Shown here piece by piece: positions 8,744 through 16,323 of a DNA stretch of 27,296 nt. Both the position numbers and the translations under genes were made by a program. The stretch is taken from positions 1 to 27,296 of the forward strand of contig JAZNYL010000044.1 in NCBI GenBank assembly GCA_045594445.1, in the 5' to 3' direction. The notes under the pieces were generated by a model. The model worked only from the letters and a program-made list of their open reading frames with translations. It was not told the origin of the DNA and made no database searches. The DNA is from SVQP01 sp045594445. Lineage in GTDB: Bacteria > Bacillota > Clostridia > Oscillospirales > CAG-272. Position 1 is the first letter of the stretch. Each line of letters begins with the position of its first letter.

Positions 8744-8848
8744 AGCTGCCGAATGGCGCTGAAAAATGAACAGATGATTTGAAATGAGCCACCACGCAAG
8801 TGGTGGCTTTTTCGCGCTCTGCTCTTGGTCAAGGAGCGTCCGTATGGG
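8744..8848 (+). repeat. Intergenic repeat element, copy 1
   Basis: This stretch aligns by eye with 26810-26914. The core from ATTTGAAATGAGCCACCACG through GCTCTTGGT to GAGCGTCCGTA differs at only a few positions. It contains three potential hairpins: a weak one near 8750, the AGCCACCAC/GTGGTGGCT stem, and GCTCTT with AAGGAGC at 8821-8837. No coding content and no terminal target-site duplication were found. Confidence 0.8.
8787..8812 (+). terminator. Intrinsic terminator of the zapA-cysE operon
   Basis: A perfect 9-base-pair stem AGCCACCAC/GTGGTGGCT with a GCAA loop is followed by TTTTT. It lies 74 bases after the cysE stop and is embedded in the intergenic repeat. Confidence 0.8.
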
Positions 8849-8858
8849 AACCCCTACC

Positions 8859-8889
8859 GGCGCTTTGCGCCACCTCCCCGGCGGGGAGG
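8859..8889 (+). repeat. Paired GC-rich mini-hairpins
   Basis: GGCGC-TTT-GCGCC (8859-8871) is followed by CCTCCCC-GGC-GGGGAGG (8873-8889). From general knowledge, similar CTACCG...CCTCCCC hairpin modules recur between genes in gut Clostridia; here only one copy is visible. Confidence 0.6.
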
Positions 8890-8978
8890 CTTACACACAA
8901 GCCCCAATCCTGGTCTGTTTGTGCATTTTTCTCCCATACTTCACATATATTACCATAGGCCTTGTCCACCCGAAAGGG

Positions 8979-9007
8979 TTTACAACAAGACCTTCCTGTG
9001 TTATAAT
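8979..9007 (+). promoter_or_regulatory. Sigma-A promoter of the CHAP-domain gene
   Basis: TTTACA at 8979-8984 and a perfect TATAAT at 9002-9007 are separated by 17 bases. The leader to the ATG at 9057 is about 40 bases and carries AGAGG. Confidence 0.8.
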
Positions 9008-9056
9008 GAACGTGGAAATAAAAAAACTATAATTAGACAAAAGAGGATTGATTTTT

Positions 9057-10463
9057 ATGAAATTCGGGAAAATATTTGTGAGCCTGGCAGCATTTTTACT
9101 GGCCGCTTCGCTGCTTTGCGTCAGCACCTTTGCGGTGACGCCCTCGTACAAGGTGTCCTCGGATTACAAGGATACGCTGTATTACGACAATCTTCTGGCC
9201 TTTGAGCTGACGGGTGACGGCGCAACCGACGTCATTGCCGTGGCGCTCTCGCAGCTTGGCTATCACGAGGGCAATAACGACGGCGATCTGGACGGTGGAA
9301 ATGCGGGTGGCAGTAAGAACTTTGTGGAGTATAACGTGCTGTTCGGCAAGCTGGATAACGGAGAGGGCAACGGATACAGCTACGGATACGCGTGGTGCGC
9401 GGCGTTTGTTAACTGGTGCTTGCGTCAGGCGCGCGTGGATGAAAGGCTGACCGGCGGGATGTACGTATCCTGCCACGCATGGAGAAACTGGTTTATCAAC
9501 GAGGGTGCAAAATACGGCGCGTCCTATCACGCCCGCACCGACGATTACATACCAAAGAAGGGCGATCTGATCTTTTACAAGAGCCTGACTGCCACGCATT
9601 CGCGTGCGACCGACCATATCGGCATTGTGCTAAAATGCGAGGACGGCGTGGTATACGCCATTGAGGGCAACGGCGATAATCGCGTGGCGCTGCACGAATA
9701 TGCGCTGGGTAATCGCTATATCGTGGGATACGGCAGCATTGCCTACAAAACTGCCGACGTACCCGAGGTGGATTATTACAGAACCGAGCAGCACCTGCCG
9801 GGCTTCTTTATCGCAGGCAAGGGCGCGCTGAGTGCTTATGCAGAGCCTGATCTGAATAGCGGAAAGGCGGCAAGCCTGACGCCCTCTGCGGTGTACCGCA
9901 TCAAGGAGGTGCAGGGCAAGTACGGGCGCGTGGAGTTGGAGGATGGAACGAACGTTTGGGCGCCCCTCAGGAGGTTTACTCCCATGACCACCGATCCGTA
10001 TTATACCGTAACGCTGACCAACGGCAATCAAGCCTATGAGATCCGCGTAGCAGCGGGCGAATCCTGCAAGATTCCCAACGTGTCGCAGCTGACCGAGACG
10101 CTTGGCGACCTTGCGTATCTGACGGGCTGGGATGCGGGCACGGGAGCGGTACTTTTGTCGGGTGAGGTGCTGACGCCGACTGCGGACGTGGTGCTCGTGG
10201 CCGTGATCGAAACGCCCACCGAGGCCGTGACCGGGCAGGAGGGCGAAAGTGAAGCACCGAGCCAAGAGCAGGGAACGAGTGACGCACCTGTGACAAACGG
10301 CGTCACGTCCGACGCGGCAACGGCACCCGACGGCACGACCGAGGGCACGCAGGGCGTTCCCGCACAAGCGGGCTGCGGCAGCGTGATCGGTGCGACATGT
10401 GTGCTGACCTTGCTGACGGCGGGTTTGGCACTTGCTTTTGTGAAAAAGAAAAAATCGGAATAA
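9057..10463 (+). CDS. Secreted CHAP-domain (amidase/endopeptidase-like) surface protein with Cys-containing C-terminal anchor
   Basis: A 468-residue protein. A signal peptide spans about residues 1-26 (cleavage near STFA). The CHAP/NlpC-P60-type papain fold lies at about 57-225: catalytic Cys114 in YAWCAAFVNWCLR, His187 in DHIGIV, and the third polar residue in AIEGNG (about 203-205). KKGDLIFY is the usual strand before the His. Such domains cut peptide bonds or amide linkages in peptidoglycan. A beta-rich SH3-like segment follows (about 250-305), then a second beta domain, then a Glu/Thr/Gly-rich spacer. The protein ends with GCGSVI, a hydrophobic stretch of about 18 residues and KKKKSE. The ATG at 9057 is chosen because AGAGG is about 8 bases upstream; an in-frame TTG nine bases earlier is too close to that site. 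It has its own promoter and terminator. The exact substrate is unknown. Confidence 0.88.
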   Translation: MKFGKIFVSLAAFLLAASLLCVSTFAVTPSYKVSSDYKDTLYYDNLLAFELTGDGATDVIAVALSQLGYHEGNNDGDLDGGNAGGSKNFVEYNVLFGKLDNGEGNGYSYGYAWCAAFVNWCLRQARVDERLTGGMYVSCHAWRNWFINEGAKYGASYHARTDDYIPKKGDLIFYKSLTATHSRATDHIGIVLKCEDGVVYAIEGNGDNRVALHEYALGNRYIVGYGSIAYKTADVPEVDYYRTEQHLPGFFIAGKGALSAYAEPDLNSGKAASLTPSAVYRIKEVQGKYGRVELEDGTNVWAPLRRFTPMTTDPYYTVTLTNGNQAYEIRVAAGESCKIPNVSQLTETLGDLAYLTGWDAGTGAVLLSGEVLTPTADVVLVAVIETPTEAVTGQEGESEAPSQEQGTSDAPVTNGVTSDAATAPDGTTEGTQGVPAQAGCGSVIGATCVLTLLTAGLALAFVKKKKSE

Positions 10464-10466
10464 AAG

Positions 10467-10495
10467 AAGGGCTGCTTCCATTGGAAGCAGCCCTT
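10467..10495. terminator. Bidirectional terminator between convergent genes
   Basis: A perfect 13-base-pair stem AAGGGCTGCTTCC/GGAAGCAGCCCTT with a 3-base loop sits between the stop codons of the CHAP gene and the convergent M3 peptidase gene. On the minus strand it is followed by a T-containing tract. Confidence 0.85.
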
Positions 10496-10511
10496 AAAAT
10501 TGTGATAGGAA

Positions 10512-12569
10512 TTATTTCTTCTTGAAATATGAGCTCAGATCGGTGTAGAGCTTCTCGTCCTTAAAGGAGAGCATGCCTGCATATTCCAGAATTTCCTGCA
10601 TACCCATTTCGGGGTTCTCGTCTACGTAAGTGAACAGCTTGAGGTACTGTTCCTTTGCAACGTCAAAGCCCTCGGTCTGTGCAACCTCGTAAAGCTGCAG
10701 CACGGAGATCGCGGAAACGCTGTAGGAAACGTAGTAGCAGGGGGAGGTGATGGTCATACCGTACTTCCAGTAGCCATCCATTGCATCCAGCACGCCGTAG
10801 TCGGTGCAGATGCTCTGATAGAGCAGGTTGTATTCGTCTGCGGAAATGGTGCCGTCTGCCATGATGGTGTCGGCGTTGGTGCCCTCGTAGTAATCAAGGT
10901 AAACTGCCTGCTCAAAGCTGTCGATGGTAAAGCCTGCTACGGTCGAGTAGAACATGTTAACCAGAGAGTAGGTTCTGATCAGGGTGTTTGCAACCTGGGG
11001 ATAATTCTTGTTTTGCTCCAGATAGCACAGGTACAAGAGCTCGTTGCCCTGGGAGTGCATTTCCAGAAGGTCGTAGGACTGGGAGTATTCGCCGTCCGCA
11101 AAAATCTCGGAGCTGTAAACCTCGTTCATGTAGTGGCCAAACTCGTGCACAATGGTAAAGCAGTTGTCATATCCCTTACCAAAGTATGCAATGGGAAGGT
11201 TGGGAGCGTAGATGGTGGTCACGAATGCGCCCTCGTAGTCGCCGCGGAACATGTTGCCCTCGCTCATGAGCTTGTTGAACTCGTCGGAGAAGGTGATGTT
11301 CTTATCGGGGTTGGAGGTAAATGCCATCAGGTCGATGTAATCGTTAAGCGCGGTGTTGCCCTCAAGATCGGAGAAGAAGGACTTGGTGCAGTGGCTGTTG
11401 TAAATGCCCAGCTCCTCGCTGGTGTAGCCGGTCAGGTTTCTGAAGGTGGTGTAGAGATCGTTGAATACGGGAGCGATGTGGGTCTTGATGTAGCCGGAAA
11501 GCTCTGCAACGTCCTCGTAGGTGTAGTCTCTGCCGTAAACGTTTTCGTAAGCGTATTCCAGATAGTTGTCATAGCCCATCAGCTGTGCCATCTTGTTGTT
11601 GTTGTCTGCAAATTCCTCGTAAAGAGCGGGCAGCTTTTCGTTCTGCTCGGAGCTGGAGAGAGCAAGGAACTCGGTCTCAATTGCGTTGTTTCTTTCCTTG
11701 AGTGCGGTGTACTCGGGGTTGGAGATCGCGTCGGAGTCAAACAGGAAAGCGTTGATCTCTTCCTCGGTCATGCCTTGGTAGTAGAAATCGCGGTAGCAGG
11801 AATCGTAGAAGGGACGGGAAAGGGTGTAGAACTTTGCAATCACAGCGGTCTGGTAGTCCATCATGTAAGAGTAGGTTTCTTCCAGCTCGGTGTTTTTCAT
11901 GTCGCAGTAGTAAGCAACCATAGCAAGCTGCTGCTGGGACATTGCGTTCATAACCAGATCATAAAGCTCGGTATGTACGGCATCAACCCTTGCGTATTCC
12001 TCTGCCAGCGCGCCGGTCTCTGCGTAAGCGTGCAGAGCGGGATCGTACTTGGGAGCTGCGTCCACAAGCGCCTTGACCTCATCGTACTTGGCGTCAATAG
12101 CAGCCTCGTCTTCCTTGGTGAAGTTGAAGGTCAGGGTTTCCTTGTGCTTGTCACCGGGCTCGTTCCATGCGCACTCGGTGCAGCCTTCGTTCAGGCAACG
12201 TCTGAGGCGGGAGGGCTCGGAGGGAGTTTCTTCGACGTTGTGGCCCAGTGCTTCAATGTTGTTGTATTCCATCTTGCCGCACTTGGTGCACTTGTAGTCG
12301 GTCGAGCCGGTTTCTGTACAGGAGGGCTTGGACTCCATGCTCAGCTTCATGTCGTGTCCCGTTGCGGGGAGGATCTGTTCCTGCTTTTCACCGCAAGAGC
12401 AGAGCTTTACCTCAATGCCCTCGGCCACGCAGGTAGCGGCTTTGGAATCTGCCTCGGAAAGCACGAATTCATGCACATGCTCCTCCGGCGTCTGCTGGCA
12501 TCCTACCACGGAGGATACCACCGAGAACAACATAACGAATAAAAGTAAAAGTGAAAGTGTTTTTTTCAT
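10512..12569 (-). CDS. M3 family (oligoendopeptidase F-like) metallopeptidase lipoprotein with N-terminal CxxC repeats
   Basis: A 685-residue protein. A lipoprotein signal ends at Cys24 (SSVVGC). Residues 30-140 hold Cys-rich repeat units typical of secreted clostridial proteins: CVAEGIEVKLCSCG, CTETGSTDYKCTKCG, and a degenerate CLNEGCTEC, two of them followed by a short beta segment ending LGH or TGH. The rest is an M3 peptidase: a helical body, then the zinc site HEFGH at 475-479 and the third ligand Glu503 in DLLEMHSQGNE. It should hydrolyse oligopeptides at the outer face of the membrane. M3B enzymes are usually cytosolic, so an exported lipoprotein form is notable. AAAGGAG lies 7 bases before the ATG at 12569; an ATG six bases earlier overlaps that site. 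It has its own promoter and is monocistronic. Confidence 0.9.
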   Translation of the reverse strand: MKKTLSLLLLFVMLFSVVSSVVGCQQTPEEHVHEFVLSEADSKAATCVAEGIEVKLCSCGEKQEQILPATGHDMKLSMESKPSCTETGSTDYKCTKCGKMEYNNIEALGHNVEETPSEPSRLRRCLNEGCTECAWNEPGDKHKETLTFNFTKEDEAAIDAKYDEVKALVDAAPKYDPALHAYAETGALAEEYARVDAVHTELYDLVMNAMSQQQLAMVAYYCDMKNTELEETYSYMMDYQTAVIAKFYTLSRPFYDSCYRDFYYQGMTEEEINAFLFDSDAISNPEYTALKERNNAIETEFLALSSSEQNEKLPALYEEFADNNNKMAQLMGYDNYLEYAYENVYGRDYTYEDVAELSGYIKTHIAPVFNDLYTTFRNLTGYTSEELGIYNSHCTKSFFSDLEGNTALNDYIDLMAFTSNPDKNITFSDEFNKLMSEGNMFRGDYEGAFVTTIYAPNLPIAYFGKGYDNCFTIVHEFGHYMNEVYSSEIFADGEYSQSYDLLEMHSQGNELLYLCYLEQNKNYPQVANTLIRTYSLVNMFYSTVAGFTIDSFEQAVYLDYYEGTNADTIMADGTISADEYNLLYQSICTDYGVLDAMDGYWKYGMTITSPCYYVSYSVSAISVLQLYEVAQTEGFDVAKEQYLKLFTYVDENPEMGMQEILEYAGMLSFKDEKLYTDLSSYFKKK

Positions 12570-12612
12570 AGCCATTCTCCTTTGCTGTAGTGCTATAAAA
12601 GTATATACGGAC

Positions 12613-12641
12613 ATTGTACCACAACTTATTGCATTTTGCAA
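12613..12641 (-). promoter_or_regulatory. Promoter of the M3 peptidase gene
   Basis: On the minus strand, TTGCAA (12641-12636) and TACAAT (12618-12613) are separated by 17 bases. The leader to the start codon is about 40 bases. Confidence 0.65.
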
Positions 12642-12693
12642 CCGAAAAAACAATAATTTCTTGCGTAATTTGCAACATTTTATCCGAACACTT

Positions 12694-12732
12694 GCAAAAA
12701 AGGGCCGACGCGGAACGCCGCGTCGGCCCTTT
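12694..12732 (-). terminator. Terminator of the OB-fold-like lipoprotein gene
   Basis: A perfect 15-base-pair stem (12699-12713 with 12718-12732; core CCGACGCGG/CCGCGTCGG) closes an AACG loop. On the minus strand it is followed by a T-run (TTTTTTGC counting the end of the stem). It lies 20 bases past the stop codon. Confidence 0.85.
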
Positions 12733-12751
12733 GGTCAGGATTTGAACGAAA

Positions 12752-14974
12752 TTATTCTACGTCGAAGTTCAGGGTGTTGAGCACCTTGCCGTCCTCGGTA
12801 TGAACAGCGAGGATGCAGCCCTTCCATGCCTTCTTGTCGTTCCAGTTGCAAAGTGCGATCTCAAGCGTGATCTCCTGATCAGCAAACTGGTTCAGCCAGG
12901 AGTACTGAGCACCGCCCGAGCAGTACAGCTGAAGGGTGGTGTCACCGTCAACGATAGAGGGAGCGGAGTAGCCGCCGGGGAAATTCACCTTGCCCTTTAC
13001 CACAAATACGGTGGTGGTGTGGTCTTCCAGAATGCTCAATGCGAGCATATCGGCAAGTGTTTGGTCGGTTACGAAAGTTTCGGTCGAATATTCGTGAGCA
13101 CCGTAATAGTTGGCAAGAACGGTCACTTCGGTCAGCATGGACTGACCAAAGTATGTATCACCGCCCTTGGTCTTGACGTCTCTGGTTGCGGTGATGATGA
13201 TCTCGTCGCCAATGCTCACAGAGGCAACGACCTCTTTGGTGGTGAAGATCGCGATCACACCGGTTTCGTCGATCAGATAGAAGCCGTCGCGGTTGACAAG
13301 GGAAGGACCAACGATACCCTTGACGGTGACAACCTCGCCCTTGGCAGCGTTGATTGCGGTCTGAACGTCCACGTAATCAAAGGTGGGAGCGGGGGAAACG
13401 GTAATTTCAACGGTATCGGTCACAGTCACGTCGCCAAGCGTTGCGGTGACGGTCACGGTTACGGTAGTGGTCTCCTCTGCGCTGCAGTGCATGATGGTCT
13501 TGCCATCCTCGGTAGCAAAGCTCAGAATCGCCTCGTTGGAGGAAGCGTAGGAGACGGTCAAGCCCTCAAAGCCAAGCAGCTCGGAGGAAACCGAGGTGAT
13601 CAGCTCAAGTGCGGGGTCAGCGGAGTACTCGGTACCAAACTGATCCATTGCGTGGTACTTGAGTGCATACGCGGGAGCGTTAGCGGGATCGAAGGTAAAG
13701 CCCTCGTCCTTAACCTCAATGGGAAGGAGGCGGAAGAAGCAATCGCCTGCGGTGGACTTGCAGTTGATGGGAGAGATGTAAACGGTGCAAATCTTGCCGT
13801 CAAATGCATCCAGCCATTCAAAGTCGCCGCCATTGCACTGGGTGTAGGTGTAGTTGCCGGTTTCGCCGTCCAGGTCAAAGAAGTAGTAGTTGGTAAAGCC
13901 GGTGCCGTCCACTCTCTTGACAAGTGCGTTTACCTTGTAGATGGTGGTGGTCACGTTCGCGGTTACGGGAGTCTCCAGGATATCCTTGATGCAGGACTCG
14001 GTGATCCAGGACTTATCAAATGCGTAGTCCTGAGAGTCGTCCTGATCCATAAGGTATGCGGAAGCGATCTGGCAGCTGCCCTTGTAGCCGAACTTTTCGG
14101 CGTTGGACTGCTCGGATTCCAGGATCCAGTAATCCTTTTCGCCTGCAACCGTGATCTTGTCGCCTTCGGAAACTCTCTGTGCAAGGTCGCCGTCAAAGAC
14201 GTAGATAGAGCCGGTCTCGTCAACCAAGAACAGGCCGTTGGGCTTATAGCCGTTTGCAAAGGTGATCTTTGCAACCACGCCGTCCACCTTGATCTTGGTG
14301 CCCGTTTCAGCCTCTCTTGCGTCGGCGATGGACATATCGGTGTACTGGGTGAAGTCTACGTCAGGCTCAACGTGAGTAAACTCGATCAGACGAGCGTTCT
14401 TGACTTCCTTGTTGCCGTTGTAGTTCTGCAGAATGCAATGCAGCACAACCTCGTCGCCGCGGTAGGGCTTGTCATCCATTGCGCTGTAATTGATCGCGCC
14501 GTCTGCACTGTAGGTGCCGTAAACGGAGATCTCACCGGTCTCGTCTGCAATCACCATAGCGCCGTAAGCTGCGTTGGTAATGGAAACGACGGTTGCGCGG
14601 ATGTAGTATCTTTCGCTGGTGATGTTGCCCTCTTCACCGCAAAGCTCCAGAGCTTGGGCAATGGTGATGTAGGTAGTGGAGGGCTGCTCGGGCTCGGTGG
14701 TTTCCTCTTCGGTAGAGGTCTCGGGCTCTGTGGTCTCAGGCTCGGTTACCTCGGGCTCTGTGGTCTCGGGCTCGGTTACCTCGGGCTCGGTAGTCTCGGG
14801 TTCTGTGGTCTCGGGCTCGGTAGGAGCTTCGGTCTTATCCTCGGTCGTAATTTCGGGGGCCTGGGTGCCTGCGTCGGTGGTGGTCTCGTTCTTGTTGCCG
14901 CTATCGCAAGCAACGATCAAAGAGAGCATCAGGAGCGCAACCAGACAAAGGGAAAGGATTCTGGTGAATTTCAT
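12752..14974 (-). CDS. Large lipoprotein of repeated OB-fold-like domains plus an Ig-like domain
   Basis: A 740-residue protein with a lipoprotein signal ending at Cys23 (SLIVAC). Residues 30-95 are a Thr/Glu/Pro stalk with TEPE-T and TEPE-V repeats. The remainder contains at least four related beta-rich modules built on the pattern V-x-G-x-V followed by a loop and G-x-[FY]-L-[IV]-D-E-T-G-x-I-x-[VI]-F. Examples are GAMVIADETGEISVYG, GLFLVDETGSIYVFDG and GFYLIDETGVIAIFTT. This pattern is typical of OB-fold modules in surface proteins and extracellular nucleases. An Ig-like segment (ITSVSSELLGFEG to TVEITVSP) lies at about 470-540. No catalytic domain is visible. It is probably a surface binding protein, but its ligand is unknown. 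AAAGGAG precedes the ATG at 14974; a TTG two codons earlier is less likely. Confidence 0.8.
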   Translation of the reverse strand: MKFTRILSLCLVALLMLSLIVACDSGNKNETTTDAGTQAPEITTEDKTEAPTEPETTEPETTEPEVTEPETTEPEVTEPETTEPETSTEEETTEPEQPSTTYITIAQALELCGEEGNITSERYYIRATVVSITNAAYGAMVIADETGEISVYGTYSADGAINYSAMDDKPYRGDEVVLHCILQNYNGNKEVKNARLIEFTHVEPDVDFTQYTDMSIADAREAETGTKIKVDGVVAKITFANGYKPNGLFLVDETGSIYVFDGDLAQRVSEGDKITVAGEKDYWILESEQSNAEKFGYKGSCQIASAYLMDQDDSQDYAFDKSWITESCIKDILETPVTANVTTTIYKVNALVKRVDGTGFTNYYFFDLDGETGNYTYTQCNGGDFEWLDAFDGKICTVYISPINCKSTAGDCFFRLLPIEVKDEGFTFDPANAPAYALKYHAMDQFGTEYSADPALELITSVSSELLGFEGLTVSYASSNEAILSFATEDGKTIMHCSAEETTTVTVTVTATLGDVTVTDTVEITVSPAPTFDYVDVQTAINAAKGEVVTVKGIVGPSLVNRDGFYLIDETGVIAIFTTKEVVASVSIGDEIIITATRDVKTKGGDTYFGQSMLTEVTVLANYYGAHEYSTETFVTDQTLADMLALSILEDHTTTVFVVKGKVNFPGGYSAPSIVDGDTTLQLYCSGGAQYSWLNQFADQEITLEIALCNWNDKKAWKGCILAVHTEDGKVLNTLNFDVE
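14695..14830 (-). repeat. In-frame 15-base tandem repeats encoding the TEPE-T/V stalk
   Basis: On the plus strand, units such as GTGGTCTCGGGCTCG and GTTACCTCGGGCTCG are repeated about eight times with few changes. They encode alternating TEPET and TEPEV units. Length variation between strains would change stalk length without a frameshift. Confidence 0.8.
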
Positions 14975-15010
14975 TTGCAAATTCTCCTTTATTTATTTTT
15001 TGACATCTTC

Positions 15011-15039
15011 ATTATATCGTATAATTCGGCAAAGGTCAA
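15011..15039 (-). promoter_or_regulatory. Promoter of the OB-fold-like lipoprotein gene
   Basis: On the minus strand, TTGACC (15039-15034) and a perfect TATAAT (15016-15011) are separated by 17 bases. The leader is about 35 bases. Confidence 0.85.
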
Positions 15040-15067
15040 CACGCTGCGGAGATTTTCTCCCAAAGGA

Positions 15068-15094
15068 ACAAAAAACCGGGACAAAGTCCCGGTT
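15068..15094 (-). terminator. Terminator of the isomerase-esterase operon
   Basis: A perfect stem AACCGGGAC/GTCCCGGTT with an AAA loop (15074-15094) is followed on the minus strand by TTTTTTG counting the stem end. It lies about 20 bases after the stop codon of the esterase gene. Confidence 0.85.
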
Positions 15095-15114
15095 ATTGTA
15101 AGAGTTTTCACAAA

Positions 15115-16308
15115 TCAAGTCTCGGGAGCTCGCCAATCAAAGATCAGCTCAGGCTCTGCGAAAGAGGTATGGAAGAATTTTTCGTCCGCGGGAGTGCCCA
15201 ACGTCTTTTGCTTGATGATATTGACAAGCATTTGTACGTCCACCGGCTTGTGTCCGTGAACGCCCGGGCGGTAGTACCAGTAGAGGTTCTCGGGCACGCC
15301 CAAGTATTTGAACACCTCGCCTGCCGCCAGAGTGGTTTGCCACGAGCCGATGGGTCCGCTCCAAAGGTCTCCTGCGGCCTCCGAGACAAACAGCGTGCGG
15401 GGAGCGATCATGGCCTTGAGCGAATGCGCGTCAAAGGGCAGGTCCTCGGGGCGGTCTGCGTATTCTCCCAGATCCGGTCCCATCCAGAAATCAAAGTTTG
15501 CCCAAAGGTCGCAAAGTCTCTCGCTTCTCTTTTGCATCAGCGGGCGTTCGGGGTCGTCGTTGCCCATGTAGTTGCCCTCCAGATAAATGCGATAGCAGGA
15601 GCAAGCGCCTGCGCAGGTCTCGTTGGGGTTGACGATGACGGCTCTCTCGTCCAAAGCACCCGCAAGTGCAGCGGTTTTGCCACCGCGCGAGTGGCCGGTA
15701 AAGACCACCATGTCGGGATTGGTCAGACCGATCTTTTCAAGCGCGTCCACACAGCGGGAATATCCCCAAGCCCATGCGCCGATCGCACCGAAGGTGTATT
15801 CGGGATAAACCTCGTGCAAAGGACCGTGACCGCGGCCTTTGAACTGAATATCCTGTACGATTTCGGTACGGTCGAACATCATCCATGCAATGCCCTCGTC
15901 AAGTGCTGCGTGCAGGTATTCTTTGTCGTAGACGTCTTCAAACGAAAGGTCACCGTTCACGATCACGGGGGGCAGAGGAGTGGGGGTGGGCACGCCCCAG
16001 TCGGGTAAGAACAGCCTTGCGGTAAAGGAAATCTGCTTTTGCTTGGTGCCTGCCGTGATGCGGTAGGTGTTGTGATGACCCTTGCCGCCAATGTAAAGCT
16101 CCTGCACCTCCAGCACCTCGGGCGCGGGCGGCATGGTGCCGTATTGCAGTTCAACTGCCTGCTTGTAGATCTCTTTGCGGCGCGCAGGCCACTCTGTAGG
16201 AGAGGTCATGCGCGTGCCGTCGTCAAAGGTAAAGAGGTCGGGCAATTTGCCGTAAACCTCGTATTTGGTCAGGTGAAGCATATCCTTGGATACTGCGTAG
16301 TTTTCCAT
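15115..16308 (-). CDS. CE15-like (glucuronoyl esterase-type) alpha/beta hydrolase, no signal peptide
   Basis: A 397-residue alpha/beta hydrolase. The nucleophile elbow is GHSRGGKTA (Ser207), the G-x-S-R-x-G-K form typical of carbohydrate esterase family 15. Other matching features are AIGAWAWGYSRCVDALE before it, VNPNETCAGACSCYR after it (Glu230 is a candidate acid) and the C-terminal His in RPGVHGHKP (about 351). CE15 enzymes cleave esters between glucuronic acid of xylan and lignin alcohols, or simpler uronic-acid esters. Known members are mostly exported, but the N-terminus here (MENYAVSKDML) has no signal peptide, so a cytosolic action on imported sugar esters is likely. A general acetyl-xylan-esterase-like role is an alternative. 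AAGGAGG lies before the ATG. It starts 15 bases after the isomerase gene, which points to one transcript. Confidence 0.8.
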   Translation of the reverse strand: MENYAVSKDMLHLTKYEVYGKLPDLFTFDDGTRMTSPTEWPARRKEIYKQAVELQYGTMPPAPEVLEVQELYIGGKGHHNTYRITAGTKQKQISFTARLFLPDWGVPTPTPLPPVIVNGDLSFEDVYDKEYLHAALDEGIAWMMFDRTEIVQDIQFKGRGHGPLHEVYPEYTFGAIGAWAWGYSRCVDALEKIGLTNPDMVVFTGHSRGGKTAALAGALDERAVIVNPNETCAGACSCYRIYLEGNYMGNDDPERPLMQKRSERLCDLWANFDFWMGPDLGEYADRPEDLPFDAHSLKAMIAPRTLFVSEAAGDLWSGPIGSWQTTLAAGEVFKYLGVPENLYWYYRPGVHGHKPVDVQMLVNIIKQKTLGTPADEKFFHTSFAEPELIFDWRAPET

Positions 16309-16323
16309 GCTAACCCTCCTTGT

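Larger units (their letters stand above)
8714..9056. other. 343-base gene-free spacer, filled by repeat hairpins and a promoter
   Basis: No coding region is supported. It holds the end of the tandem repeat, a three-hairpin element shared with 26810-26914, a second pair of GC hairpins (8859-8889), and the promoter of the CHAP-domain gene. The stretch 8900-8975 shows nothing recognisable. Confidence 0.75.

Noticed and set aside
8744..8889. Insertion sequence or MITE with target-site duplication
   Set aside because: No transposase and no clear terminal inverted repeats or flanking duplication could be found; annotated only as a dispersed repeat.
11013..12542. 509-codon open frame antisense to the M3 peptidase
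   Set aside because: The real strand carries HEFGH and the lipobox; the antisense product has no recognisable motif and no ribosome site.
12800..15259. 819-codon open frame on the plus strand antisense to the OB-fold-like lipoprotein
   Set aside because: The minus frame has a signal peptide, repeated domains, promoter, ribosome site and terminator. The antisense product is a low-complexity Gly/Val-rich string produced by the codon bias of the real gene.
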